A stretch of DNA of 64,000 bases from the NCBI GenBank assembly GCA_028274465.1, contig CM051456.1:88956753-89020752 (forward strand), written 5' to 3'. The translations under genes and the position numbers were made by a program. Origin of the DNA: Plantago ovata. Its lineage: Eukaryota > Streptophyta > Magnoliopsida > Lamiales > Plantaginaceae. Numbering within the stretch: the first letter of the stretch is position 1; the number at the start of each line of letters is the position of its first letter. Below, in pieces: positions 12,001-23,478 of the stretch. Below the pieces are notes generated by a model, which was given only the letters and a program-made list of their open reading frames with translations, ran no database searches and was not told the DNA's origin.

Positions 12001-12526
12001 TGATGCGCTTTGGGCATATAGAACCAGCTACAAAACAGTGATTGGCACCACACCGTATAGACTAGTGTTTGGGAAAGCATGCCACCTTCCGGTTGAGCTC
12101 GAGCACCGAGCTTATTGGGCAATAAAGGAGCTTAACCTTGATTTGGGAAAAGTTGGGGAAGAAAGGTTGATGAAGCTCGACGAACTTGATGAACTACGCC
12201 TCGGTGCCTATGAGAACTCCAAGCTTTACAAGGAACGAACCTAGAAGTATCACGACCGTGGCATTGTGCGGAAAGAGCTGATCCCTGGCCAGAAAGCCTT
12301 AGTGTTCAACTCCCGACTTCGCTTATTTCCGGGGAAGCTCCGTACTCGATGGGATGGACCATACGAGATTGTCCAAGTTTCTCCCCATGGAGCTTTAGAA
12401 CTCTTGGACCCAAAAACTGGAGACACCTTCAAGGTGAATGGGCAACGTGTTAAACCATACTTCGAGCTTCCCAATGATCAAGTGGAGGTTGATCATCTCG
12501 ACCTCACCACTCCCACCTTCACGTGA
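9098..12526 (+). pseudogene. pol: Athila-A pol: protease part, RT, RNase H, integrase
   Basis: Ty3/gypsy order, with integrase last. Domains: protease C-terminal part with VVLLGRPFMAT near 9260; RT beginning near 9860, with [27 protein letters not shown] near 10267 and the catalytic FMDD near 10367; RNase H near 10790-11150 with [22 protein letters not shown] and TDHAALRHL; integrase from about 11380 with an HHCC zinc part (H..H...C..C), core GIDFMGP, SDGGSHF and [14 protein letters not shown]; a C-terminal part to 12526 (VFNSRLRLFPGKLRTRWDGP). In the living family this polyprotein performs reverse transcription and integration. Gag is not recognisable ahead of it. Several breaks; not functional. 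Confidence 0.94.
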
Positions 12527-12659
12527 AGGTATGTAGCTTGTAGTTTTTTCTATTTTTTGAGTCTTTAGTAGTTTTCCTTTGTATTTAAGTGTGTATTAGG
12601 TGATAAAATAGGTAAAAGGTTGATATTTTTCGTATTCGGACATAAAAACGGAGGACCAG

Positions 12660-12900
12660 GAGTCTGCAGCTCCCTGGGCGGTTTCCGCCGCTCCCAGGCG
12701 GACCGCCCCACACCGGGGGAGGTGTGCCCGGGAAGGGTAGAACGCCCGGGCGTTCTGCCACTCCCAGGCGGACCGCCCCACACCTGGGGTGTTGCGCCCG
12801 GGAGTGGCAATGGTCCGGGCACCCCCTGGGCGCCCCAGGCGGACCGCCCCACACGTGGCGGTGCGCCTGAGGGCGCCAGTGACCCGGGTGCCCGGTTTTG
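12660..12900 (+). repeat. GC-palindrome array after Athila-A pol
   Basis: A CpG-dense island in an AT-rich element. Units such as CCCAGGCGGACCGCCCCACA recur three times about 80-110 bp apart, and many subunits are near-palindromes. Arrays of the same style occur in every Athila LTR here just ahead of the TATA box, and ahead of Athila-B ORF3. Long ORFs read here on both strands are by-products of GC-rich repeats, not genes. Confidence 0.75.
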
Positions 12901-14493
12901 ACCCCGGACACCGCAAATCACCTCCGAATGCAACCGTATCAACCCTTTACCCCTTCTATCCCCCGTTTTGGTTTCTCACGAGTTTTCTTGAGTAATACAG
13001 GTTACAGGTATACGACTGGCTCTTACCTAATGTCCACTTTCGACATTCGGGACGAATGACGAAGTTCAGGTTTGGAGGGGGGGGTTATCGCTGTGTATTT
13101 CTATAACTTGTTTTGCTTGTGATGACTCGTGAAAACCTTTGCATTGCACGTTTACTGCTTTCCTAGGATTTAGTTTGCATTCATCCTTAGTATAGTTTTG
13201 CATGATTTTTTGTGTGTAGTTTATTGCCAAATTTTTTGAAATTTTTTATTGTATAGACTAAGTGTTTATGACCATTTCTCATGCATTGCATCTCTATGGA
13301 ATAGTTTGAGGTTTGTCTCGCTTGGCTTGTCATATTTGTATGTGCACTAGTTAAACTTGGTAGTCTCGACATCACTATGTGGTGTTTTCTCTACTGCGGT
13401 TCGCAAAGGCCTTATAAAATGTTGCATGTTAGAGTCTTTGGTTGTATTCCCGTGTAATTATGTACGTAAGAGGCAACAAGTCTTCACCTTGCTTATTGAG
13501 ATTGCTAAATGCCTAGGAAGGAGGTAGAGTGAGGTGTGTGATCCTTTGTTTGAAACCTATTCTAACGAATAGGTTTGGGGAGGGGGTTAATATCATTATG
13601 ACTTGTTTTTCGTCTTTGTGAGTCATGTTGAGTTTGTTTTTATCTTTTCATGTGAGTTTGTGCTCCAACCTATTCTTTCGAATAGGTTTGGGGAGGTCGT
13701 TGTAGTGTCGTTGTTATTTACTTTCATTGTAATTTCATTGTGCTACTGCTGGCTATATACAAAAAAAAAGAGAAAAGGAAAAAAAAGGAAAAAAATTCCA
13801 GAATTTGGAAAAGAAGAAAAAAAGAAAAAAAGAAAAAAGAAGAAAAAAAGAAAAAAGAAGAAAAAAGAATAAGACCCAAAAAGCAAAAGAAGGGTCCAAG
13901 CAAGCCAAAAAGCAGTTTTAGCAAAGTGTTGCGTTATTTTTTCAGCTTTTGTACTAGTTCGTAATCAAGTTGTATACTCTATCTTTGTTTCGTGTCTTAT
14001 GTTCTAGACCACCCTCGTCCTGCCATTCAGGAAGTGGTGAATAGTCTTTGCTTTGAGAGTTGGGTAGAATAGGGGAGTGTTGTCTATTAGGGAACCCTCC
14101 TTCGTTTGATGAGAGCCAGTATTGGTTCGACCTCTCTTGAGGGAAAGTTTCAACTTGGTGAACAGTAGTAAGCCCTCGGTTTCATAGGCACGGGGCAACT
14201 ATTTGTATTTTGACATGCATCATTTCGTCGTCATTGACTAGGTCCAGGTAGAGAATGTTACGAGAGACTCTCTTGTTTAACAAAGTGCATATGTGAATAT
14301 GTATAGGTTCAATCGAGACATTCTTCAACCTACTTCCATGTTATGATTTGTATGGTCTTTGTTCATAATTACTTGGTAGATACAATCGATTATTTCTTCT
14401 TGTTTGGCATGAGACTCCTCTTTGTGTTGCATGTAGGTTGCATAGAGTCTAGCTAGTTGCTTGAGGACAAGCAAAGGTTCGGTTTGGGGAGTT
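12901..14493 (+). other. Athila-A 3' non-coding region with hairpins and polypurine tract
   Basis: There is no credible gene. A perfect hairpin with 10-bp arms AAACCTATTC / GAATAGGTTT and loop TAAC lies at 13553-13576; a second with arms AACCTATTC / GAATAGGTT and loop TTTC lies at 13667-13688. Both run straight into TTTGGGGAGG. The true polypurine tract (GGTTTGGGGAGTT, 14481-14493) has the same core, so the motif occurs three times. A purine-rich A/G stretch fills 13757-13910. TTGAGGACAAGCAAAGG just ahead of the tract is the usual Athila 3' signature. The layout is shared with Athila-B. Confidence 0.8.
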
Positions 14494-16017
14494 TGATGAC
14501 AGTGTTTTTTACACTATCATTCGAGTCTTTTTTCACCAATTTAGCTATCCTCTTGCATGCATTTTAGTGCATTTTGTTAGAATAGTGTCACGTTTCCATT
14601 TCTTTTGTTCTTTTCAGGTTTTAGGTGGGAATCGCGTTTTTGGATATAATTCATGGAGAAACAATGATGTTTTGGTGCAACGAGATCACCCGTGGAGTAT
14701 CAAGGAGTACCGAGACAAGTTTCAAGGCCAAGGGATCGAGTTTCGGAGCTCAAAACCGTGCAAGAGGCCGAATTCGAGGATCCAAAGGAGGAATTCCGCA
14801 CGGGCCGCATTCTGCCCGTGCGGGGCTCACAGCCGCGTGCGCGGCGGTCCGCCGCGTACGGGGCGGTGCGCCGCGGAGCTTACGACAGCTCTATATATAT
14901 ATATCCCAAAATCTGCGATTTTAGATATCTCTTTTCATATTTTTCCAGACATAAACCCTAGAGCTTGTTCTGGGGATATTTTCTCTTAGATTCTTTGTAA
15001 CTTAGCGATTTTGGAGCTAGAGGAGGGATTTGGACACCGTTGCTTTGAATGGTCATACTATCACTGACTTCCATTATATTGATAAGAAAAATATGTGCTT
15101 TGCTTGATTCTTGATTTATAGTTTAAGTTAAATTAGATAAAGCTAGTTATAGTCCTTAGAGATCGACACTCGAGGTTATCTTACTTCTACACTACGTGCC
15201 TTGGTTTTCGTTGTAGTTGTGAGTTGTCTTTGGCTAAAAACAAATTTATTTGATTATTCGAGTCTGACAATCTCGTTCATCAAATCTCACCTTGCTAGAT
15301 CTTTGTGAGTTTTAGCCATTCACCGGAGATTGACAACCTTTGGTGGTAACCTTGTATCTCACAATTCTGCTATTTATCTTTCAATTAAACATGTTTTCTT
15401 TCATTATTGCTTCAATTATGATTGTTCATCGTGTTATTGATATGAGTAACTAAGCATCTAGTTGGTGATAGTATGTGAATTCGTAGCTAGGGTTCGTATT
15501 ATGCATGATTGAGTTTCTGAGTTTTTTACTTGTTTAATTATCTTAATTCGATTCTTTGATCCGACTAAGCCATATATATTCGTAGAAAGGTGTTAGAAAC
15601 ACTAGGACAATTCAAGATCATCGATTCAATTATATATAATTTGCAAGTACTGCTTGAACTAAGTATTAGTATAGATAGGAAGCTTTCAAAATACACGTCT
15701 GCAAACCTGTCTTTGGTGTTTGTAAATCGAATTACTTTTAAGACAGTACGGCGTTGCACTTTCATGCATAATTAGAACTTAATGCTTAGAACGAGCATAC
15801 TATCACCAACTTTCTCCATATATTGTTAAGTAGAGTTAATATAAATTTGTTTTCTGAAATTATATATAGTTAATTAGTTAAATCTAGTTTAGTCCGTAGA
15901 GATCGACACTCGAGGTCATCTTACCTCTCTACACTACGTGTTTTGTGTAGTTGTGAGTTGCCCTTTGGCTTAAAACAAATTTATTTGATTGTTCGAGTCT
16001 GACAATCTCGTTCATCA
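14494..16017 (+). repeat. Athila-A 3' LTR
   Basis: TGATGACAG... to ...TTCATCA, followed by the CCGGT duplication. It matches the 5' LTR, including the tail of the nested Athila LTR (ending 15282) and the AATCT bases after it, but holds much less of the nested LTR than the 5' copy. The GC block is at about 14798-14880 and a TATA stretch CTATATATATATAT near 14891. Confidence 0.92.
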
Positions 16018-16079
16018 CCGGTCAAAAAGAAAAATCTCTTTTTCGTACAACTCTCAACCCTCAAACTACTATATAAGAG

Positions 16080-19000
16080 ATGGCTCCCAAGAGACAATCT
16101 TCTAAGACCTCAAAATCCTCAAAGGTAGACAGTGCTGGAAAAAGCACTGCTCCTACTCCGGTTGAAATTCCGGTGAAAACCAAGGTGAAAATCGTGTTGG
16201 CTAACTACAGAATCACTGAAAGACCCATGCCTCCTATATATCTCGACACTGCAAAGTGTGAGCAGATGATGCAATGGGGCGGATTTGCCAAAGAGAAGTA
16301 CATTAGATACTTCTATGAACAAGAACTGGATGAAGAAAACGTAGAGGCGTTGAATTACATTAATCAACAAGGCCTACTTTTCTTCGTCACTGCTCGCACT
16401 AAGAAAGTGAGCATGCTGGACACTATGGAATTCTATAATAATGCAGAAGTCCAAACCCTTGCTGATGGACAAGGAGTCACTGAAAAAGTGATTTCTACCA
16501 CAGTTCAAGGAGTGCAAATCATCCTGAAATGGATTGATTTAGCCAACATCTTTCAGATTCCAACTACTGGAACTGAAGATGACATCACTGCCACTGATGA
16601 AGAAATTGAAGCCTTCTACAGTGATGTCAAAAATGAAAGGATGAAGACAGGATAGATTGCTCCCGTGACTTGGACTAAGCACGTAAAAAGGAAGCATCTA
16701 TGTCATTCACTTGGTCTAGTAGCTCTGCTACTCATCAAAGTCTTAGACTCCCAAGTTGGAGGAATTGACCAAGTAGGACTGAGAAGGTGGCCTTTGCTGA
16801 TGCATATCTATGAGAACAAAACTGAAATCAACAGGGCTAAGTACATTTTCAACAGGCTTGTTGCTTGTGTTACAAAGTTCAGGGTCAAGGTTGAAGACAA
16901 CTCAGCCTCACCTTGGTTTCCAGTGATGTATGGATTGAAAATATGCTACATCCTTGAACATTTCAGGATTCAGCTAAGAAACCCATTGCCGATTAAGAAA
17001 TCAGTATGCAATGTGGGAAGAGCTTTTTACAAGCTGAATGGACCTAAGGTTGCTGACAAGAAGTCAAAGAAGCCAACAGCTGCAAATGTTGCTGAGACTG
17101 ATAACAAGTCTATGAATGCAACAGCTGCAAATGTTGCAGAAACTGATCAGCAACCTAGGTATACAACAGCTGCAAGTGTTGCTGAGAATGCAACAGCTGT
17201 AGATGTTACTGCTGATACTGCTGCGGTTGCTGACACTACTGCACCCAGCAAGAAATCTAAGAAGAAAAAGAGGAAAGCTGATGATGACACTCAAACTGCA
17301 GCTTCATCAGCTGATCCTATTCCTAAGAAGGCACGGACAAAGACCTTCCCAAGAAAAAAACAACGGCACGTAAGTCCGTTCCAATTGTCCATGTCATTTA
17401 GGATGACGATGTTCCAGTGGTTGCTGAAACGCAAGCCACTGTAGTAGATGTTGCTGAAGTGTTTGCAGAAGCCTTCAGCAATCCAATTAACTTGGAATCA
17501 TCTGCTGAAGTAAGACCACATGGCAGTGGAAATGAAAATCCTGTCCAAGAACGCCTAGAAGATATCTACATTGTAGATAATCTTGATGACAACACTTTGG
17601 AACCAGCAAGTGACATTGCTGCAGATTTAAAAAAGCTGCATTCGCTGAAAGTGTCGCAGAGTAGACAGTTGCTAAAATAGCAACTAGTCCAGTCCGAGAA
17701 ATTGCTGAAGCTGCAATTGCTGAAGAACCAGTTTCTGAGACTGCAATGGTTCAAGTCCCAGAGGTTGCTGAAACACAACAAGAGACAGTATTCGACGACG
17801 CATCTCGTGATGCTGAGAATATTAGACCTAGTTCACCAATGACTTCTATTGACAAAGTCCAACTGGTGCTGACTGACCTAAGCCAGCAAATGGACTTGGA
17901 GATTGATGACAACTCCAATAAGTTAGTAGACCTGTTCATGACAAGTAGTGAACTTAGAGGTCAAGATGTCTCTGCTCTACTTGTCAATTCAGAGACAAGG
18001 GAGATTGCTAAATCTGCACAGCCTTCTAAGTTAGAGCAAGAGAAGAAGTCTGCTGAAGAACAAGTCCCAGATAATGAAGCTGCTATCATTGCTGAAAGGA
18101 CTGAGTCACCACCTGCCCTTCTTCAGCAGGTAGTTAACTTAGATATAAGCAAAACTTCACTATCTGAAACTTTATCTTTAGCTAATATAATTATTTCTTT
18201 ACAGACTTCTCAAGATACTAGTCAGAAGATTGATGAAACTTCTTCTCAGGATGAACAATTCAAGGATGAACAATTCAAGGATGCTGCCACAACTCATGAA
18301 GAAAATGGAAATAGTACCCACACAACTCAGTGTGCAACATGCGCTTGCTGAAAGTCAGCAGGTAAATCCTGTTACAGTTTTAGACTCTAAAACTATTTTC
18401 CAAAACATTCCTGAAATTAACTTTTCTCTTATTCAGGCTCAAAAGGAGAACGATGAAGTGGTTCACATCACGGAAGCTCTTGAAGTTAGTTCTGAAGAAC
18501 TATACTCAAACTTAAAAAAGAACACTTTGACCAGAGTTGCTAAGTCTGTTAGCAACTGGCAAAGGTATAGAAGGATGGATTTTTCCGATCTTCACATCCA
18601 TCTGTCCAATGAGAAAAATAGAAACTCTCTACTCAAACTTGAGACGTTTGTATACTCAATAATTCCAGAAGAACTCTCATATTCTCAGCAAATGAGTTCA
18701 AGTCTGATTGCTACAATCAGAGAGAATATGAAAGCAAAATTCAAGAGTGCCTCTCCAGCTGAACAAGCTGTGAGGCTCAAGGGTTCCTTTGTACCCGTGG
18801 TGGCTGATCCCCACAAAACCAATGAGGAAGAGGAAGTTACAAGTGTTGCAATGTACAAACATCTTGAGTTAGTCATACTGACGGACGATGATGAAGAAGA
18901 AGAGGATGAAAATATCCTTAAAGACACAAGTGATGATAAGCCAAAGATTCTAAGGACAACAAGGACGATGATGATGATAATCAAGGTCCTAGTCCTGATG

Positions 19001-21247
19001 CTGGGGGGATGAAAATGATAGTTTCTGATAATGAAAATCAAAACACTGAGCATCAGCAAGCTGATCAAACTCTCAGTCAGCAACAAGAATCTACTCCGGA
19101 TCTTGCTGAGTCAAGTACTCCAGCAACTGAACAAGTTGCTGAAACTGAAGAAGAGTACGCCAGAAAGCGTGCTGAAATGCACAAAGGTAAAGCTAAGCTT
19201 TCTGATGTCGAGTTAGCATTACTCGAAGCTAAGGTCACTGATCCAAACCTTGGAGAAGAAGAAGAAATGGATGAAGATTATCAAAGAGCTTTATAGAATA
19301 GTCTATAGATTCATGACAGACATACAAAGAATCTAGATATTGCTCGATCTTCAGGAGTGAACAACATGGAAGTCTCCTCCCTCCCACCTACTACTAGTGA
19401 AACTCCATTCGTTGAGTCCAAAGAGTTGCCCTCAGCAACCACTCAATCAGAAGTGTCTGAAGCTAAAGATTTGGGAATCAAGGTTGCTGGCCTTGACGAA
19501 TCTGATGAAGAAGAAGATCTATCTAACTTCTTAACAAATGAAGAAGAAAAGACAAAGAAATCATAACCCACAGTGGTTGAAATTCCTCCACCATCTCTCT
19601 TAACTGATGAAGGAGATGCTGAGAGAAGTCGTTTGCTGAGAAATGATGACCAATTCGCAACTGAAATCAAAGCTCATTCACTTACTCCCTCTCTAGTGTC
19701 GTTCCCAAACATTGAGGAGTTTACTCCTATAATAAAGGCACTAATGGCTGTTCACAAAGCATGCCAAGAAGAGGATGATGTCTTGCTTGCTGAGAGTCCG
19801 CTTGACATTGGCAAAATACTGACTACTGTGCTGAGACGCACTACTACACTTACCATAGCTCAGAAAGACATCAGTCTACACCACAAAAGCTATGAAGAAG
19901 ATGTCAGTCAGGCACTCAAGCTTGCAAAAAGCGAATTGAAAAAGGCTCAGGCTATGCTAGAAGAAAAAGTCGACAATGAGCGTAGACATAAGGAGAATCT
20001 GGATTTTATTAAGGAAGAATTGTCTAAGCTAACCATAGATCAGCAAGACATGATTCTGAAATACAACAGTCTAAACACTCTTGCTGAAAATTGCAATGAG
20101 TTTTTCTCTCTACACATCAGACCTATGATGCAATCCATGTCTAAGGGGGAAGAGAGAAAAAGAAAGTCTTCAAGAGACAGATCAACCAATCCCTCTTTTG
20201 CTAAAGCGCCATTAAAGCTGTCTGGACCACCTCCCAGAGAACCTCTTGCTGAAACAGAGCAAAGTTCTAAGAAAAGAGTTGAAACAGATTCTGAGAGAAG
20301 TTCAGCAAATCCAAAAAGGAGAAGAACTTCTGCTGAAACTCAAGAATTCTGTCACACTGAAAGTCATCAAGATCTGAATGAAGATGATCATAATGATGAT
20401 GACCAAACAATAGCTCAAGCTATAAGAGCTAAGTCTATTTCTGCCTTAACTCCATCTGGCCAATCCAAACACTTCTCTTCTGACTCCAGATCTTCAGCAA
20501 GAGATCATGAAAATGCTAAGTCAAGAAGAAGAAAGCAAAGACATGAAGAAAGAAGGCTAGCCAATTGTAATTGGCACTGGCATTGATTATACAAAGACCA
20601 GCAATGAGGAAACCACTCAGAATGTGATCAGAAATCTCCATGGTTGTTGGATCATAAAGTTGGAAGATCTTTTGGCCAATGATTTCTTTCCAACTGCTGT
20701 ACTGAATCAAATGTACACTTGGATTGAATTAAAAGTTGCAAGAAAAGAAAGGGATCCTCCTCCCTACCCAAGGAACATTGCTGCAAAATGGTTGAACTTA
20801 GAGATCTTGGTAAGAAGAACTTCTATCAGCAAGAAGATAAAACAAGAGCCTGATTTAATCAAGCCGATAGATGTTGCTTACTACAGTGACCCTTTAACCA
20901 AGAAGTCCAAGAAGAAGTATGACTTGATTCCTTATGAGTACTTTTATCTCACTGCTAAGGATCAAGAAGAAGACCTTCTCTGGTTAAGAAAGATTCATGC
21001 CAACAAGGGTATTTCAGACACTCAACTTCTACATGCTAGCAATTGGGGCATGCACTTGTGAGTAATTCATTACAAAGAGATGAATGATGAAAACCATCAT
21101 TATACTGCCTGCAAGAATGCAATGATTATTCAACTTGAAGTCCGTAAGCTACTTGAAGATTACGAGAAGGACTGTGTTGAATTCTCTGCTCTTGCTGAGA
21201 AGAGCGTAAGGGAGATCCTTAGAAAATCTTCTGCTGGAATAGTTTAG
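16080..21247 (+). pseudogene. Sire-1 extra ORF region (env-like position)
   Basis: A ~5.2 kb coding region in the slot where SIRE1-like Sireviruses carry an env-like gene. The start ATG at 16080 (MAPKRQSSKTSKSSK) is matched by Sire-2 at 38175. N-terminal ~110 codons are basic, then helical; next comes a part with MEFYNN and VQGVQIILKWIDLANIF that looks like the putative plant transposon protein domain; a middle part rich in Ala, Glu and Thr with in-frame repeats; acidic runs (DDDEEEEDEN); a probable coiled coil near 19880-20150; and a conserved C-terminal part (WIIKLEDLLANDFFP, DPPPYPRNIAAKWLNLEILV). I see no signal peptide or clear membrane segment, so an envelope role is not supported. Several breaks; function unknown. 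Confidence 0.8.
17066..17215 (+). repeat. In-frame minisatellite in Sire-1 extra ORF
   Basis: CAACAGCTGCAAATGTTGCT and variants recur four times at roughly 35-65 bp spacing, giving a protein repeat of the form T-A-A-N-V-A-E-T-D. The equivalent part of Sire-2 (57315-57500) has the same unit in different number and order, as expected for slippage in a tolerant linker. Confidence 0.75.
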
Positions 21248-21508
21248 TCCCTTGTAAAAGCTTTGTTTTGTTTTGTTTGCTGATTACTTTAGTTATCTAT
21301 GAGCTTTCTTGTAAACTTACTGAAAGATAACTATCAACAATGAACTTTTTGACTCTTATTGGTTTTTCATTATGCAAACTATTTATGCTTACTGTATTAT
21401 TATTCAAGTATGTTTGCATTAATCAACTGATTTATTCAACATCAGAAACCTCTAAAAGGGTAACGATTAATTTAGCCATGGATTGCTAACATCAAAAAGG
21501 GGGAAATT
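21248..21508 (+). other. Sire-1 3' non-coding stretch with polypurine tract
   Basis: An AT-rich stretch after the extra ORF ends in ATCAAAAAGGGGGAAATT (21491-21508), a polypurine tract directly before the 3' LTR. It is identical in Sire-2. This is the plus-strand primer site of the family. Confidence 0.88.
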
Positions 21509-23017
21509 TGTTAGGAAACTTGTAATTTTGATGAGCAATTAACCAAGCTAAATTAAGGAAAGTCCAGTAACTAGTACTCTTAAGGTCCATAGAAATTTAG
21601 AATTTTAAGGACATTGTAAAAGAGGAACATTTTCTGAAGACTTAGTGTAGGTACTAGTTAGGTGCTTTAATTTGCTGATGATGTACTTTGTTTTTACAAA
21701 TGAACTATTGAAGCACTAGAACCGCTCAGAAACTTGAGGATTCGAAGAATGAAGATTTAGAAGAATTCTGAGAAAGGTATCTACAAAGTCACATGTTGCT
21801 CAGAAAGTGAGATTTTCAGCAACAGCTCGCATAAGTGAAAATCTACATAGTAGGTTGTGCTTGCTGAAACTGAGACTGACCACTTGCTGAAAAACAATAT
21901 GTGACATCCTTGCTGAAAAGTACTTGCATTTTGGCTCCAACGTTCACATTTGAATTCGATTCAAATGAACATTAAATGCAAAGTAGGCACGCAAAGAACA
22001 TGAAGACTAGAAGACAAATGAAGGACGCTGCCGAAAGTACAAAAGCAAGATAGTGACATTTTAAGGTGCAAAGCCTTAGAATTTAAAATTCAAATGGCTC
22101 CCTTGATACACTATAAATAGAGGTCAACCCGCAAAGAGTTGAAGTGTGTCAACAACGTGATCAAACTCTCACTTGTGCTTAAACACTCAATCTTCTACAC
22201 TCTTTACTGCCTATTGATCCGTTCCAAGACTTAAGCTTGAAATAAAAGCTACTTGTGAAGAAGTAGAACATTCACGGCTAAGAAATTAGTTAAGTGTTTT
22301 TTCTTTTGAACAAGAACAAGTCTTGACACCAGAAACAACTTAACTTGCTTACTGAAAAGTATTACAAGTTGTGTTTCTTTAGATAACTTGTTATAGCTGA
22401 AACGTTATACTCAAGTCATCTCATCCAAAACCTCTCTAACTAATAAACACCCTTTTTCAGGCGTGAAATTCAGGGGGAACTAATCAAGCATTGTGTTGCT
22501 GATTATAAGTCCCAAGTTTGGTGGAGAACAAGGTTACAGTTCTCTAGTTAGGTTGGAAACGAAGCAAGTGTGCTTTGGTTTATGAAGAATCATTAGTGAT
22601 AGGATTTGTAAGGAACCTCAATCTTATCTTGGTGGATTCAGTCCTAGAAAGACAAAGTGGATTAGTTGAGAGATTATGCCACTCTCAGATACCACTATAA
22701 AAGTGTTTATGTGATTTACTTTACCGCATTTAGTTTTCAGCAAGCTACACTTATTGTACACTATCACTCTGCTCACTTGCTGAAACTAGCACTCTCTCAA
22801 AAGCACTTATTGTATAAAGTCTCCCGCACTCTGTTTTTAAAGTACTAGCAAACTCGTTACTGAAAAGTAACAAGTACTTGCTGAGAAAGTTAAGTACCAG
22901 CAAACTCAATACTGAAAAGTAATAAGCACTTGCTGAGAAAGTTTTTTAAACGACGAAAATTTGAAAAGACTATTCACCCCCCCCCCAGTCTTTTCTTGTT
23001 GTTTAAAGTGACCAACA
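21509..23017 (+). repeat. Sire-1 3' LTR
   Basis: TGTTAGGAAACTTG... to ...GACCAACA, 1509 bp. TATA box CTATAAATAG near 22110. An inverted repeat of CATTTGAAT / ATTCAAATG lies upstream of it near 21949. Two GAAA-loop hairpins are near the end (22856-22871 and 22908-22923), then a run of 11 C. The bases after it (CCTGC) do not match those before the LTR start at 6185. Confidence 0.95.
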
Positions 23018-23056
23018 CCTGCTAATTGGATAGTGCTAAAGGAAGGATGTATGATA

Positions 23057-23478
23057 ATGTTTTTGAGGAATATAGACCAATCATGTCTGTGAAATGGCAC
23101 GAGGCTGATGATTACCGGACTTGGAACTCATATTATAGAAGCAAAAATGATATCGGGTTTTTAAGGGCAAGAATATCGTTTACATCCGTAGAATGTGCAT
23201 GACCCCATCGGACCAGACTAAGTTTCCAATATTGTTTGAGCGAAGACAGTTTCCTATTTCTGTATGCTTCGCAATGACCATTAACAAAAGCTAGGGACAG
23301 TAGCTGTCACACGTAGGACTCTATCTGCCCACCAGTTTTCAGGCATGGACAACTATATGTTGCACTATCGAGGGTAACCATCAGAAAGGGACTCAAGGTT
23401 TTAATTTGTGACAAAGATGGCAAGAACTACGATTCTACAACAAACGTTGTATTCAAAGAAGTCTTCCAAAGGCTTTGA
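23057..23478 (+). pseudogene. Helitron PIF1-type helicase, C-terminal remnant
   Basis: Translation gives pieces of the Helitron helicase C-terminus: LRNI (23063), NGTRLMIT, GKNIVYIRRMCMTPSDQTKF from 23166, PISVCFAMTINKS, then GQLYVALSRVT and GLKVLICDKDGKNY to a stop at 23476. INKSQGQ and YVALSRV are hallmark PIF1 helicase motifs (here the first Q codon is TAG at 23292). A second in-frame TAG is at 23301; the reading frame changes between about 23060 and 23166 and again between 23303 and 23344. The living enzyme unwinds DNA during rolling-circle transposition. Clearly dead. Confidence 0.88.

Larger units (their letters stand above)
6626..16017 (+). mobile_element. Athila-A: Ty3/gypsy Athila-type element in Sire-1
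   Basis: It begins TGATGACA and ends TTCATCA, with a perfect 5-bp target duplication CCGGT at 6621-6625 and 16018-16022. Parts: 5' LTR (6626-9076), tRNA-Asp primer site, protease/RT/RNase H/integrase (9098-12526), a long 3' non-coding region, polypurine tract and 3' LTR (14494-16017). I see no Gag, so it is not autonomous as it stands, and its pol has several breaks. The integrase end ([14 protein letters not shown]) is typical of Athila. The 3' non-coding region is shared with Athila-B, which places both in one family. Confidence 0.95.
6429..23017 (+). mobile_element. Sire-1: Sirevirus (Ty1/copia), 3' half
   Basis: From the gap onward the sequence matches Sire-2 downstream of pol: spacer (6429-6620), TATA, extra ORF region (16080-21247), polypurine tract (about 21491-21508) and a 3' LTR (21509-23017). 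It is interrupted by Athila-A at 6626-16017. gag, pol and most of the 5' LTR are not in the assembly. An extra ORF between pol and 3' LTR is a known trait of part of the Sirevirus lineage (SIRE1-like). Broken fossil with several breaks in the extra ORF. Confidence 0.88.

Noticed and set aside
12565-12995. Pro/Gly/Arg-rich ORFs on both strands
   Set aside because: Open frames forced by a GC-rich palindromic repeat; no codon pattern or similarity, and overlapping on both strands.
13603-13964. Lys/Glu-rich and Phe/Ser-rich ORFs
   Set aside because: Products of a long A/G tract in the Athila 3' non-coding region; the same false ORFs appear at 45331-45670 and 54618-54948.
18685-19086. Minus-strand Ser/Ile-rich ORFs opposite the extra ORF
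   Set aside because: Mirror image of Asp/Glu codon runs; no independent evidence.
22666-22848. Short ORFs inside Sirevirus LTRs
   Set aside because: Not conserved as frames between the LTR copies; random open stretches in U5 and U3.
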